Source: Streptomyces sp. ISL-10 (GTDB lineage: Bacteria > Actinomycetota > Actinomycetes > Streptomycetales > Streptomycetaceae). Taken from it: a stretch of 64,000 bases of DNA. The stretch lies in NCBI RefSeq assembly GCF_018614575.1, contig NZ_JAGGOJ010000043.1, forward strand, positions 1 through 64,000, read 5' to 3'. Position numbers and translations under genes: made by a program. The notes beneath the pieces are model-generated. The model was not told the DNA's origin and made no database searches. It saw nothing but the letters and a program-made list of their open reading frames with translations. Below, one piece after another: positions 23,586-32,372 of this stretch. How positions within the stretch are numbered: the first letter of the stretch is position 1; each line of letters opens with the position of its first letter.

Positions 23586-24925
23586 CCGAGGTGCTTCTGC
23601 TCGCCGTGGCGGTACTGCTCTCACTCACCTGTGGAGCCTTCGTCGCGGCCGAGTTCTCCCTCACGACGGTCGAGCGCAACGAGCTCCACCGGGCGGTGGC
23701 GCGCGGCGACCGGGGCGCGGCCGGTGCCCTCAAGGCCGTACGCAGCCTCACCTTCCAGCTCTCCGGCGCCCAGCTCGGCATCACCGTCACCAATCTGGTC
23801 GTCGGCATGCTCGCCGAGCCCTCCGTCGCCACGCTCATCCGCGGCCCGGTCGAGGCGCTGGGCCTGTCACCCTCCGTCGCGGCGTCCGCGGCGCTGGTCA
23901 TCGGCACCGCGCTGTCCACGGTCGTGCTGATGGTCGTCGGTGAGCTCGTCCCCAAGAACTGGGCGATCTCCTCCCCGCTGGCCGTCGCCAAGGTGGTGGC
24001 CACACCGCAGCGGATGTTCACCGCCGCCTTCCGGCCGCTGATCGCCCACCTGAACAACACCGCGAACCGCATCGTGACCCGCCTCGGCATGGAGCCGACG
24101 GAGGAGCTCGCGTCGGCGCGCAGCCCCAAGGAACTCGTGGCCCTGGCCCGCCACTCCGCCAAGGTGGGCGCGCTGGAGGCCTACACCGCCGAGCTGTTCG
24201 TGCGCTCGCTGAACCTCGCGGAGCTGACCGCGGAGAACGTGATGACACCACGCGTCCAGGTCATCGCGCTCGACGCGTCCGCCACGGCCGAGGACGTCGC
24301 CAACGCCACCCGCGCGACCGGTCTGTCCCGCTTTCCCGTCTACCGGGGCAGCCTGGACACCGTCGTCGGTATCGCACACATCAAGGACGTCCTCACGGTG
24401 CCGGCCGAGCTCCGGGCCCGTCATCGGGTCTCGGACCTGCTGCGCGAGCCGGTGCTGGTGCCGGAGACGCTGACCGTGGACCGGCTGCTGGACCGGCTGA
24501 CGGGCAAGTCCACGATGGCCGTCGTCATCGACGAGTACGGCGGCACGGCCGGTGTGGTCACGATGGAGGACATCGTCGAGGAGGTCGTCGGCGAAGTGCG
24601 CGACGAGCACGACCCGCACGAGACGCCCGACCTGGCGCGGGCCGGTGAGGACGCGGACGGCCGCGCGCTGTGGTCCGCGGACGGCGCGGCCCGCACGGAC
24701 CAGCTGGAGACCATCGGGCTGCGTGTCCCGGACGGTCCCTACGAGACCCTGGCCGGTCTCGTCGCCACCGAACTGGGCCGTATCCCCGCCGAAGGCGACC
24801 GGATCGATCTGGCGGGCTGGCAGCTGGACATCGTCGACGCCTCCGGGCGCCGCGCCGCGCGTGTGCTGATGCACGCACCGCTCGACGGCCCCGACGGTGA
24901 TGTGGCCGAGGAGGCAGGACGATGA
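23582..24925 (+). CDS. CNNM/CorC-type membrane protein with CBS pair (first of two)
   Basis: A 447-residue protein of the hemolysin-C/CNNM family, proposed Mg2+/Co2+ transporters or efflux proteins. The DUF21/CNNM domain (residues ~1-190) starts with a hydrophobic helix and F-V-A-A-E-F-S-L-T-T-V-E-R, includes Q-L-G-I-T-V-T-N-L-V-V-G and G-E-L-V-P-K-N-W-A-I. A CBS-domain pair follows from M-T-P-R-V-Q-V to V-I-D-E-Y-G-G-T-A-G-V-V-T-M-E-D-I. A CorC_HlyC transporter-associated domain ends the protein (T-I-G-L-R-V-P-D-G-P-Y-E-T-L). It overlaps the next gene by 4 nt. Confidence 0.9.
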   Translation: MTEVLLLAVAVLLSLTCGAFVAAEFSLTTVERNELHRAVARGDRGAAGALKAVRSLTFQLSGAQLGITVTNLVVGMLAEPSVATLIRGPVEALGLSPSVAASAALVIGTALSTVVLMVVGELVPKNWAISSPLAVAKVVATPQRMFTAAFRPLIAHLNNTANRIVTRLGMEPTEELASARSPKELVALARHSAKVGALEAYTAELFVRSLNLAELTAENVMTPRVQVIALDASATAEDVANATRATGLSRFPVYRGSLDTVVGIAHIKDVLTVPAELRARHRVSDLLREPVLVPETLTVDRLLDRLTGKSTMAVVIDEYGGTAGVVTMEDIVEEVVGEVRDEHDPHETPDLARAGEDADGRALWSADGAARTDQLETIGLRVPDGPYETLAGLVATELGRIPAEGDRIDLAGWQLDIVDASGRRAARVLMHAPLDGPDGDVAEEAGR

Positions 24926-25935
24926 TCGCGATCCAGCTTTTCATCGGTCTGCTGTCCCTGGTGCTCAACGCCTTCTTCGTCGGAGCCGAGTTCGCGCTGA
25001 TCTCGGTGCGGCGCAGCCAGATCGAGCCGGAGGCCCAGGCAGGCAACCGGCGGGCGCGCAGCGTGCTGTGGGGTCTGGAGCATGTGTCGGCGCTGATGGC
25101 GGCGGCCCAGCTGGGCATCACCCTGTGCACCCTGGTGCTCGGCATCGTCGCCGAGCCGGCCATCGCACATCTGCTGGAGCCGGTGTTCGACGCGGTCGGC
25201 GTGCCGCACGGCGCCGTCCACCCGGTCTCGTTCGTGATCGCGCTGGCGCTGGCCACCTATCTGCACATGCTGCTCGGCGAGATGGTGCCGAAGAACGTGG
25301 CGCTGGCCGAGCCGCTGCGCAGCGCGCTGCTGTTCGGCCCTCCGCTGGTCGCGCTGGCTCGGGCGCTGGGCCCGGTGATCATCATGATCAACGCCCTCGC
25401 GAACGGGTTGCTCAAGCTGCTCAGGGTCGAGACGAAAGACGCGGTGTCCGCCACGTTCTCGGACGACGAGCTGGCGAGCCTCGTGCAGGACTCGGGCGAG
25501 GCGGGCCTGCTCGACGACCGCTCGGCGGGACGGCTGCGCGACGCGCTGGAACTCGGGCGGCGGCCGGTGCGTGATGTCGTGCTGCCGGTCGAGCAGGTCG
25601 TGTACGCGATGGACGGGACGACGCCGGAGCAGCTGGAGCAGCTGTCGGTGGAGTCGGGGTACTCACGGTTCCCGGTCGTGGACGCGGGCCGTCGCATCCT
25701 CGGCTACCTCCATGTGAAGGACGCGCTCGACGCGGCTCCGCGGGATGTGCCGTTCCCGCTCAACGCGATGCGCCCGATCGCCCGGGTGCGGGCGACGACC
25801 CCGCTGGACGACGTGCTCACCGCGATGCGGCGCAGCCGCACCCACCTGGCGGCCGTCCTCGACGAGCAGGGCAGGCCCGAGGGCCTGGTGACGATGGAGG
25901 ACATCCTGCGCGAGCTGGTCGGCCGCCCGGGCTGA
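24922..25935 (+). CDS. CNNM/CorC-type membrane protein with CBS pair (second of two)
   Basis: A 337-residue paralogue of the preceding gene, started within its stop codon. It has the same DUF21 core (F-F-V-G-A-E-F-A-L-I-S-V-R-R, Q-L-G-I-T-L-C-T-L-V-L-G, G-E-M-V-P-K-N-V-A) and a CBS pair ending T-M-E-D-I-L-R-E-L-V. Unlike its partner it lacks the C-terminal CorC_HlyC domain, so the two may form a heterodimer with one regulatory tail. Tandem unequal pairs like this are usual in actinobacteria. Confidence 0.9.
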   Translation: MIAIQLFIGLLSLVLNAFFVGAEFALISVRRSQIEPEAQAGNRRARSVLWGLEHVSALMAAAQLGITLCTLVLGIVAEPAIAHLLEPVFDAVGVPHGAVHPVSFVIALALATYLHMLLGEMVPKNVALAEPLRSALLFGPPLVALARALGPVIIMINALANGLLKLLRVETKDAVSATFSDDELASLVQDSGEAGLLDDRSAGRLRDALELGRRPVRDVVLPVEQVVYAMDGTTPEQLEQLSVESGYSRFPVVDAGRRILGYLHVKDALDAAPRDVPFPLNAMRPIARVRATTPLDDVLTAMRRSRTHLAAVLDEQGRPEGLVTMEDILRELVGRPG

Positions 25936-26246
25936 CGCCGCGCCGCGGCAGGCGGCCCCGCCGCCGGGAGGCCGAAGCCTCCGTGCCGCGGGGCGCGCAC
26001 GTCGCACGCGCGGGCCGGGGTCGACGGGCGCAGGCCCCGGGGGCGCGGGGCGCTCCAGTCGCAGGCGCGGGGACGGCAGGCGCGGGGACGGCGGGCGCGG
26101 GGACGGCGGGCGCGGGGACGGCGGGCGCGGCGACCGGGGCCCGAGTCGCCCGGTCGCGGGGCGCTGGTGCGCGACGCCGTCCCAGGGGCCCGTGCGCCGC
26201 TGCGCGCGGAAAGGCCCCTCGCCGGCCGGCGAACCTCCTTCAGGGG
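25936..26246. repeat. Gene-free gap with 15-bp tandem repeat
   Basis: 311 bp between two convergent genes. Four tandem copies of CGCGGGGACGGCGGG lie at 26066-26125 (the first differs at one base), flanked by decayed copies. No ORF with support. Confidence 0.75.
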
Positions 26247-27254
26247 TCAGAACGTCGTCGCGGCGAGCCAGGTCGTCAGCACCGCCCGGTCTCCCGTGAC
26301 CTTGAAGCGAGGGTCGTCCGCGCCGCGGCGTCCGTACATCAGCAGGAGCAGGTCACCGCTCGGCCCCGCCACATGCACCGACGGTGCCGCCGCCGCCGAC
26401 TTCGTCCAGGCGAAGCCCGCCTCGCCGAAGGTCACCGTCCACGAGGCTCCGGTATCCCTCGAGCTCAGGCCGATCGATCCGTCCGCGAGACGCGCCACCG
26501 GCTCGGCGAGCCAGGAGAAGTACGGCAGGTTCTCCAGGAACTCCTCGATCCCGTCCGCCGCCGTCCCCGGCGTGACACTCGGCTCGCGACCCAGCGACAG
26601 CTCGGCATCGGCGAGGTGGACGATCGCTTCGAACAGCAGCCGGCGTGGGAAGTAGCCCACCCGCTGGTCCGCGCCGTTGGACCACATCGGCGTGTCCGGG
26701 TCGACCTTGCGCAGGGTGTCGAGCGCGGTCTCGGTGCTCCGGGCGAGCCAGTCCGGATAGTCGGCCGGATCGTCCGGCAGGTGGAGGGGGACCTCGCGCA
26801 ACCGGACGCGCTCGGCGGCCCCGGTCCGTACCAGGTGCTCCATCCAGCGGTGCGTGGTCCCGTGGTGGCGCACGAGGTCGGCCAAGGTCCATCCGGGGCA
26901 GGTGGTCACCGGCGTGGCCGGATCCGCCTCCCGTACGGCAGCCAGGAAGCGCCGCTCGACGTGCTCGATCGCGTCGCAGTACAGCTCGTGCTGGTCGTCG
27001 TCGAGGCCGAAGCTGTCGGGTATGCGCAGCAGCTCGTCGTGCCAGGCCCCTTCGGGGTGGCGGCCGGCCGCGCGGCGGAAGAGCCGGGCGAGCTCGCGCC
27101 GGTCGGCGGGCGGCAGCCGGTCGAGCAGGAATCCCGTGGTCTCCAGCCACTTCACCGCGGTGTCCGGGTCGAGTATGTCGTCCTCACAGGTGTCGATCGA
27201 GATCACCACATCGGCCAGCGCTTCGGCCAGCGCGTTGAGCAGTGCGTCGCTCAC
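26247..27254 (-). CDS. Maleylpyruvate-isomerase-family (mycothiol-dependent) protein with extra N-terminal domain
   Basis: A 335-residue protein. Residues ~90-335 match the MDMPI/DinB-like family: a metal-binding segment D-L-V-R-H-H-G-T-T-H-R-W-M after C-P-G-W-T-L-A-D, and the C-terminal MDMPI domain around V-H-V-A-G-P-S-G-D-L-L-L. The first ~90 residues (S-D-A-L-L-N-A-L-A-E-A-L, later T-G-F-L-L-D-R-L) form a separate acidic helical domain that I do not recognise. GTG 27254 follows GGGAGGGGAG. Such enzymes use mycothiol as cofactor or carry out small-thiol transfers; substrate unknown. Confidence 0.78.
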   Translation of the reverse strand: MSDALLNALAEALADVVISIDTCEDDILDPDTAVKWLETTGFLLDRLPPADRRELARLFRRAAGRHPEGAWHDELLRIPDSFGLDDDQHELYCDAIEHVERRFLAAVREADPATPVTTCPGWTLADLVRHHGTTHRWMEHLVRTGAAERVRLREVPLHLPDDPADYPDWLARSTETALDTLRKVDPDTPMWSNGADQRVGYFPRRLLFEAIVHLADAELSLGREPSVTPGTAADGIEEFLENLPYFSWLAEPVARLADGSIGLSSRDTGASWTVTFGEAGFAWTKSAAAAPSVHVAGPSGDLLLLMYGRRGADDPRFKVTGDRAVLTTWLAATTF

Positions 27255-27314
27255 GAATGCTCCCCTCCCGGTACGGAACCGAGGGACCTTACCGCGCGGT
27301 AGGATCGCTGCGCC

Positions 27315-28094
27315 ATGGAGATGAATGCCAGTTACACGAGTTTTGTCGCGGTAGGTGATTCGTTCACCGAGGGCATGTCCGATCTGCTGCCCGACGGCAC
27401 CTACCGAGGCTGGGCCGATTTGCTCGCGGCGCGTCTGGCGGCCCGTACGCCGGGCTTCCGCTACGCGAACCTGGCCGTGCGCGGGAAGCTGATCGGGCAG
27501 ATCGTCGACGAGCAGGTCGGCGCCGCGGCGGCGATGGGGGCCGATGTGGTCACCCTCGTCGGCGGGCTCAACGACACCCTGCGCCCCAAGTGCGACATGG
27601 TCAGGGTGCGCGATCTGCTGGAGGAGGCGGTGGAGCGTCTCGCGCCCTCCTGCAAGACGCTGGTCCTGATGCGCAGCCCGGGCCGCAGCGGCCCCGTGTT
27701 GAAACGGTTCAGCCCGCGCATGGAGGAGCTGTTCGCCCATGTCGACGCGCTGGCGGCCCGGCACGGTGCGCTGGTCGTCGACCTGTACGGCTCCTCGGTG
27801 CTGAGCGACCAGCGGATGTGGGACGTGGACCGGCTGCATCTGACGGCCGAGGGGCACGGGCGCGTCGCCGAGGCCGTGTGGCAGACGCTGGGCCTGGACG
27901 CCGAGGTCGACTGGCAGGCACTGCTGCCTCCGGCGGTGCGGACGAACTGGGCCGCACGCAGGGCGGCTGATCTGCGGTTCGCGCGCCGGCACCTGGGGCC
28001 GTGGATCGGACGACGGCTGACGGGGCGCTCGTCGGGCGACGGCCGTCCGGCGAAGCGGCCGGAGCTGCTGCCGTACGAGCCGCCCGCGTGGTGA
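27315..28094 (+). CDS. SGNH/GDSL hydrolase
   Basis: A 259-residue esterase/lipase-type enzyme. Block I is V-A-V-G-D-S-F-T-E-G (Ser nucleophile), block III G-G-L-N-D-T, and block V D-R-L-H-L-T-A-E-G-H with the catalytic Asp-His. There is no signal peptide, so it acts in the cytoplasm. The C-terminal ~40 residues are basic (R-R-L-T-G-R). It is divergent from the MDMPI gene with 60 bp between them, so they may share a promoter region. Confidence 0.88.
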   Translation: MEMNASYTSFVAVGDSFTEGMSDLLPDGTYRGWADLLAARLAARTPGFRYANLAVRGKLIGQIVDEQVGAAAAMGADVVTLVGGLNDTLRPKCDMVRVRDLLEEAVERLAPSCKTLVLMRSPGRSGPVLKRFSPRMEELFAHVDALAARHGALVVDLYGSSVLSDQRMWDVDRLHLTAEGHGRVAEAVWQTLGLDAEVDWQALLPPAVRTNWAARRAADLRFARRHLGPWIGRRLTGRSSGDGRPAKRPELLPYEPPAW

Positions 28095-28160
28095 CGCCGG
28101 CTGCGTGCGCCAGGGGGTACGGCGCCGGTCGGCAGGCGACCGGCCAGTCCGCAGAGGTGC

Positions 28161-28202
28161 GGGGCCGGTTCGCAGACATCCGGGGCCGGTTCGCAGACAT
28201 CC
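28161..28202. repeat. Perfect 21-bp tandem duplication
   Basis: A 21-bp unit (28161-28181) beginning GGGGCCGGTTCGCAG is repeated exactly at 28182-28202, just upstream of the purB promoter. A related GCGGGTCGGCAGG follows. Confidence 0.8.
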
Positions 28203-28282
28203 GAAGCGGGTCGGCAGGCGGCCTGGCCGTCTCGTAGCAAGGTACAAGCGGGGCCGTGGCGCTGGCCTGCAGAAACCGCCAG

Positions 28283-28288
28283 TAGAAT
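28283..28288 (+). promoter_or_regulatory. Putative purB -10 box, leaderless transcript
   Basis: TAGAAT ends 8 nt before the GTG start of purB and no Shine-Dalgarno lies between. This spacing puts the transcription start at or next to the start codon, as for leaderless streptomycete mRNAs. The -35 is not clear. Confidence 0.5.
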
Positions 28289-28296
28289 CTGGACAC

Positions 28297-29739
28297 GTGA
28301 CTGCTGTGTCTGCGAAGCCTCGCATCCCCAATGTCCTGGCCGGCCGCTACGCCTCCACGGAGCTGGCCGTCCTCTGGTCCCCCGAGCAGAAGGTCAAGCT
28401 GGAGCGTCAGCTCTGGCTCGCGGTGCTGCGCGCTCAGAAGGACCTGGGGATCGACGTGCCGGACGCCGCGATCGCCGACTACGAGCGCGTGCTCGACCAG
28501 GTCGACCTGGCGTCCATCGCCGAGCGCGAGAAGGTCACGCGCCATGATGTGAAGGCCCGCATCGAGGAGTTCAACGCCCTCGCCGGGCACGAGCACGTCC
28601 ACAAGGGCATGACCTCGCGCGACCTGACCGAGAACGTGGAGCAGCTGCAGATCCGGCTGTCCCTGGAGCTGATGCGCGACCGCACCGTGGCGGTGCTCGC
28701 GCGGCTCGGCCGGCTGTCCGGCGAGTACGCGGAGCTGGTCATGGCGGGCCGCTCGCACAACGTGGCCGCGCAGGCCACGACGCTCGGCAAGCGGTTCGCG
28801 ACGGCCGCCGACGAGCTGTTGGTCGCCTACAGCCGCCTGGAGGATCTCCTCGGCCGCTACCCGCTGCGCGGCATCAAGGGCCCGGTCGGCACCGCACAGG
28901 ACATGCTCGACCTGCTGGGCGGCGATGCCGCGAAGCTGGCCGAGCTGGAGCAGCGCATCGCGGCCCACCTCGGCTTCGCGCACGCCTTCACCTCGGTGGG
29001 GCAGGTCTACCCCCGCTCGCTGGACTACGACGTCACCTCGGCCCTCGTGCAGCTCGCGGCGGCGCCGTCCTCCGTGGCCAAGACCATCCGGCTGATGGCC
29101 GGCCACGAGCTGGTGACCGAGGGCTTCAAGCCGGGCCAGGTCGGCTCGTCCGCGATGCCGCACAAGATGAACACCCGCTCCTGCGAGCGCGTGAACGGAC
29201 TCATGGTCATCCTGCGCGGCTACGCGTCGATGACCGGCGAGCTCGCGGGCGACCAGTGGAACGAGGGCGACGTGTCCTGCTCCGTGGTCCGCCGGGTGGC
29301 ACTGCCGGACGCGTTCTTCGCCTTCGACGGCCTGGTCGAGACGTTCCTGACGGTGCTCGACGAGTTCGGCGCGTTCCCCGCCGTCGTCGCCCGTGAGCTG
29401 GACCGCTACCTGCCGTTCCTCGCCACGACCAAGGTGCTGATGGGCGCGGTGCGCGCCGGTGTCGGCCGCGAGGTCGCGCACGAGGCCATCAAGGAGAACG
29501 CGGTGGCGTCCGCGCTCGCGATGCGCGAGCAGGGCGCTGAGCGCAACGAGCTCCTCGACAAGCTGGCCGCGGACGAGCGCATCCCGCTGGACCGGGCGCA
29601 GCTGGACGAACTGATGGCGGACAAGCTGTCGTTCACCGGTGCCGCCGGGAACCAGGTCGCCGCGGTCGTCTCCCGCATCGAGGAGATCGCCAAGCAGCAC
29701 CCCGAGGCTGCCGGTTACGCCCCCGGAGCGATCCTCTGA
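28297..29739 (+). CDS. purB: Adenylosuccinate lyase
   Basis: A 480-residue fumarase/aspartase-superfamily enzyme that cleaves SAICAR to AICAR and adenylosuccinate to AMP in purine synthesis. The signature G-S-S-A-M-P-H-K-M-N-T-R-S-C-E-R-V carries the catalytic serine loop, H-V-H-K-G-M-T-S-R-D-L-T-E-N is the second conserved region, and S-H-N-V-A-A-Q-A-T-T-L-G supplies the catalytic His. GTG 28297 is chosen since it sits directly behind a -10 element. The long form (~480 residues) is usual for actinomycetes. Confidence 0.95.
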   Translation: MTAVSAKPRIPNVLAGRYASTELAVLWSPEQKVKLERQLWLAVLRAQKDLGIDVPDAAIADYERVLDQVDLASIAEREKVTRHDVKARIEEFNALAGHEHVHKGMTSRDLTENVEQLQIRLSLELMRDRTVAVLARLGRLSGEYAELVMAGRSHNVAAQATTLGKRFATAADELLVAYSRLEDLLGRYPLRGIKGPVGTAQDMLDLLGGDAAKLAELEQRIAAHLGFAHAFTSVGQVYPRSLDYDVTSALVQLAAAPSSVAKTIRLMAGHELVTEGFKPGQVGSSAMPHKMNTRSCERVNGLMVILRGYASMTGELAGDQWNEGDVSCSVVRRVALPDAFFAFDGLVETFLTVLDEFGAFPAVVARELDRYLPFLATTKVLMGAVRAGVGREVAHEAIKENAVASALAMREQGAERNELLDKLAADERIPLDRAQLDELMADKLSFTGAAGNQVAAVVSRIEEIAKQHPEAAGYAPGAIL

Positions 29740-29783
29740 CACGGCTCGGACCCGCGGACCTGGAGGCCGCCCGCGACCGGCTC

Positions 29784-30296
29784 GTGCCGGATGTCGTCGC
29801 GGACGGCCTCCGCGTCCTGTTCTGCGGGATCAACCCCGGTCTGATGACGGCCGCCACGGGCCATCACTTCGCGCGCCCGGGCAATCGGTTCTGGCCCGTG
29901 CTGCACCGGTCGGGGTTCACCCCCAGACTGCTGAAGCCGTCGGAGCAGCACGAACTGCCGGCGCTCGGGCTGGGGATCACGAACGTCGTCGCGCGGGCCA
30001 CGGCACGCGCCGACGAGCTGAGCGCGCAGGAGTACCGCGAGGGCGGGCGGATCCTCACGGCGAAGGTGGAGCGGCTGCGGCCGCGCTGGCTCGCCGTGGT
30101 CGGTGTGACGGCGTACCGCACGGCTTTCGGCGAGCGCAGGGCCGTCATCGGGCCGCAGGAGCGGACGATCGGCGACACACGGATCTGGGTGCTGCCCAAC
30201 CCGAGCGGTCTGAACGCCCATTGGACCGCGCAGACGATGGCAGCGGCGTACGCGGAGCTGCGCGCGGCCGCTCACGGGGTCGACGGTCCTTCCTGA
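29784..30296 (+). CDS. mug: G/U mismatch-specific DNA glycosylase (Mug)
   Basis: A 170-residue uracil-DNA-glycosylase superfamily protein that removes U or ethenocytosine opposite G. Motif 1 is F-C-G-I-N-P-G-L, followed by H-H-F-A-R-P-G-N-R-F-W; motif 2 is L-P-N-P-S-G-L-N. Similarity appears to extend upstream through A-D-L-E-A-A-R-D-R-L-V to a CTG at 29736 that overlaps the purB stop, so translation may begin at a non-canonical codon; GTG 29784 is the first standard start. Cotranscribed with purB. Confidence 0.85.
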   Translation: MPDVVADGLRVLFCGINPGLMTAATGHHFARPGNRFWPVLHRSGFTPRLLKPSEQHELPALGLGITNVVARATARADELSAQEYREGGRILTAKVERLRPRWLAVVGVTAYRTAFGERRAVIGPQERTIGDTRIWVLPNPSGLNAHWTAQTMAAAYAELRAAAHGVDGPS

Positions 30297-30545
30297 TCGC
30301 CCAGGCGCCATTCGCCCCGGCAGCGTGCTGCGGCCCGGCGCCCTACGTGCCGGCCGTCCTCCGGTCAGCGACCTCCGACGACCGACGGACCTGCGGCCCG
30401 GCGTCCTCCGGCGTGGCACATCGCGACTGCCGCCCCTCGACTCCGCCGATATCCGGCCCGGCGCATCCGGCGCGGTGCCCTACGACCCGGCAGCGCCGTG
30501 GAACGGCGTCTTCCCAGGCTGCCCGGCCCGCCCCCGGCGCGGATC
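30297..30545. other. Repetitive non-coding spacer
   Basis: About 250 bp with decayed copies of CGGCCCGGCGYCCTCCGG between convergent genes. No gene or terminator I can support. Confidence 0.5.
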
Positions 30546-30980
30546 TCAGGGAGGGTCCGTCTCCGTGATCACCGCGAGCAGTTCCCAGCGGAGTTCGTCC
30601 GCGCATGCCACGCCGACGGCTATCCAGTGGCCGTCCACGTGCCACAAGTGCACGTCGTCGGTGAGGTGACTGAGCTCGTCCCACGGGTCGGCAATCGCCT
30701 CCCCCGCGACGCTTCTCATGGACACCGACCACAGGCTGACCCGCTGCGGCGGCCCCCAGCGGGTGCTGAGCGCGTCCGCAAGCGCCTCGCACTCCGCACG
30801 GCACTGCTCGGCCGCGTCCTCCTCCCGTATCCCGCACGCGTGCGGGGACTCGACGGCCGGGGCGAGGCGGGCGAGGTGGTAGCCGGGGCCACTGTCGCCG
30901 AGCTCCGACCGGCCGCGCCGGGCCGGGAACGCCCGGCCCCGCAGCAGGTCGATCGCAGCAAGGTGCTGTGCAGTGGTCAT
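30546..30980 (-). CDS. Conserved-looking hypothetical protein
   Basis: A 144-residue protein that I do not recognise. It is soluble, with A-I-D-L-L-R-G-R-A-F-P near the N-terminus and a tryptophan-rich C-terminal half (R-W-G-P-P, L-W-S-V-S-M, D-P-W-D-E-L, L-W-H-V-D-G-H-W-I-A-V-G-V) resembling small immunity or SUKH-like proteins, though I cannot assign it. ATG 30980 is chosen; upstream in-frame codons show no coding bias. Divergent from the ROK gene. Confidence 0.6.
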   Translation of the reverse strand: MTTAQHLAAIDLLRGRAFPARRGRSELGDSGPGYHLARLAPAVESPHACGIREEDAAEQCRAECEALADALSTRWGPPQRVSLWSVSMRSVAGEAIADPWDELSHLTDDVHLWHVDGHWIAVGVACADELRWELLAVITETDPP

Positions 30981-31177
30981 GACGCCAGTAAAGCGGCCCC
31001 TACTGACAATTGGCATGCCGTCAGGCCCGTCTCGGCCATGCCGGGTGCGCTCTGCGCGGCCGTACGGCACGGGCCGATCCCGGCGGGGTGCCGACGGGGT
31101 CCCGGGCCGGGCGCGCGGCTCACGGTGGCAGCGAGTACGATCCGGCACACTACGCGCTCGAACTGGGAGGACACACA

Positions 31178-32335
31178 GTGGGGCGGCTGACCGGTGGAGA
31201 CCCCTCGCTGCTGCGGCGCATCAACTCCGCAGTGGTACTCCATTCCCTGCGGAGCGCCGATTCCTCCACGCTCACGGACCTGACCCGGATCACGGGACTG
31301 TCCCGGCCGACGGTAGAAGGCGTGGTCGAAGGGCTGATCGGGGCCGGTCTGGTCGTCGAGAGCGTCCCCGAGGAGGGCGAGGCACGCCGGCAGGGGCGTC
31401 CGGCCCGCCGTTTCCGGTTCCGTGCCGAGGCCGGCCATCTGCTGGGCATCGAGATCGGGGCGCACCGAGTGGCGGTGCTGCTGTCGGGGCTGGACGGGCG
31501 CATCATCGGCGCCGGCTCCCGCGACGTGTCCGAGACGGCGTCGGCCGACGACCGGCTGGAGCGGGTGCGCGCGGTCGTCGCGGATGTGCTGCGCCGGGCG
31601 GGTGTGGCGCGCAGCAGTCTGCGGGCCGTGGGCGTCGGCTCGCCGGGAATCGTGGAGGCCGACGGCACGGTGCGGCTGTCGACGGCGCTGCCCGGCTGGA
31701 CGGGGCTGCCTCTCGGGGACCGGCTGCGCCGGTCGTTCCGCTGCCCGGTGCTCGTGGAGAACGACGCCAACGCCGCGGCGGTCGCCGAGCACTGGAAGGG
31801 CGCGGCTACCCAGTCGGACGACATCGTGTTCGTCCTGGCCGGGTTGAGCCCGGGGGCCGGTTCCCTGATCGGCGGCAGGTTGCACCGGGGGTTCGGCGGC
31901 GCGGCGGGCGAGATCGGGGCACTGCACCTGCTGGGCCGTGACGTGACCCCGGAGAGGCTGCTCTCGACGACGGACGAGCCCCTGCATCCGCTGGACGAGC
32001 AGGCCGTGGCCGAAGTGTTCTCGCTCGCGAGGGGCGGCGACGAGCGGGCGCGCGCCGCTGTCGACCGCTTCAACCAGCGCTTGGTGCACGATGTCGCGGC
32101 GCTGGTGCTGGCGCTCGATCCGGAACTCGTGGTGATCGGTGGCTGGGCCGCGGGGCTCGACGGCGTACTGAACCCATTGCGCGACGAGTTGTCCCGTTAC
32201 TGCCTGCGGCCGCCTCGGGTGACGCTGTCGCTGCTGGGCGAGGCGGCCGTGGCGACGGGTGCGCTGCGGCTGGCACTTGACCATGTGGAGGAGCAGTTGT
32301 TCGCGGTGGAGGGCACGGTGACGGCCCGCCGCTGA
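31178..32335 (+). CDS. ROK family transcriptional regulator
   Basis: A 385-residue protein: winged helix in residues ~10-65 (T-G-L-S-R-P-T-V-E-G-V-V-E-G-L), then a ROK sugar-kinase-like domain with G-V-G-S-P-G-I-V-E, P-G-W-T-G-L-P-L and the E-N-D-A-N-A-A-A-V-A-E-H motif. The usual Cys-rich zinc site after G-F-G-G-A-A-G-E-I-G is missing (L-H-L-L-G-R-D-V instead), so it is probably a regulator rather than a kinase. GTG 31178 follows GGGAGG. It likely represses a sugar pathway elsewhere. Convergent with the GntR gene. Confidence 0.88.
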   Translation: MGRLTGGDPSLLRRINSAVVLHSLRSADSSTLTDLTRITGLSRPTVEGVVEGLIGAGLVVESVPEEGEARRQGRPARRFRFRAEAGHLLGIEIGAHRVAVLLSGLDGRIIGAGSRDVSETASADDRLERVRAVVADVLRRAGVARSSLRAVGVGSPGIVEADGTVRLSTALPGWTGLPLGDRLRRSFRCPVLVENDANAAAVAEHWKGAATQSDDIVFVLAGLSPGAGSLIGGRLHRGFGGAAGEIGALHLLGRDVTPERLLSTTDEPLHPLDEQAVAEVFSLARGGDERARAAVDRFNQRLVHDVAALVLALDPELVVIGGWAAGLDGVLNPLRDELSRYCLRPPRVTLSLLGEAAVATGALRLALDHVEEQLFAVEGTVTARR

Positions 32336-32372
32336 CCGGCTTCCGGTCCGTCGTGCCGCGGCAGGTCACCTG

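Noticed and set aside
26066..26125. Tandem 15-bp units considered as a CRISPR array
   Set aside because: Units are contiguous with no spacers, no palindromy and no cas genes.
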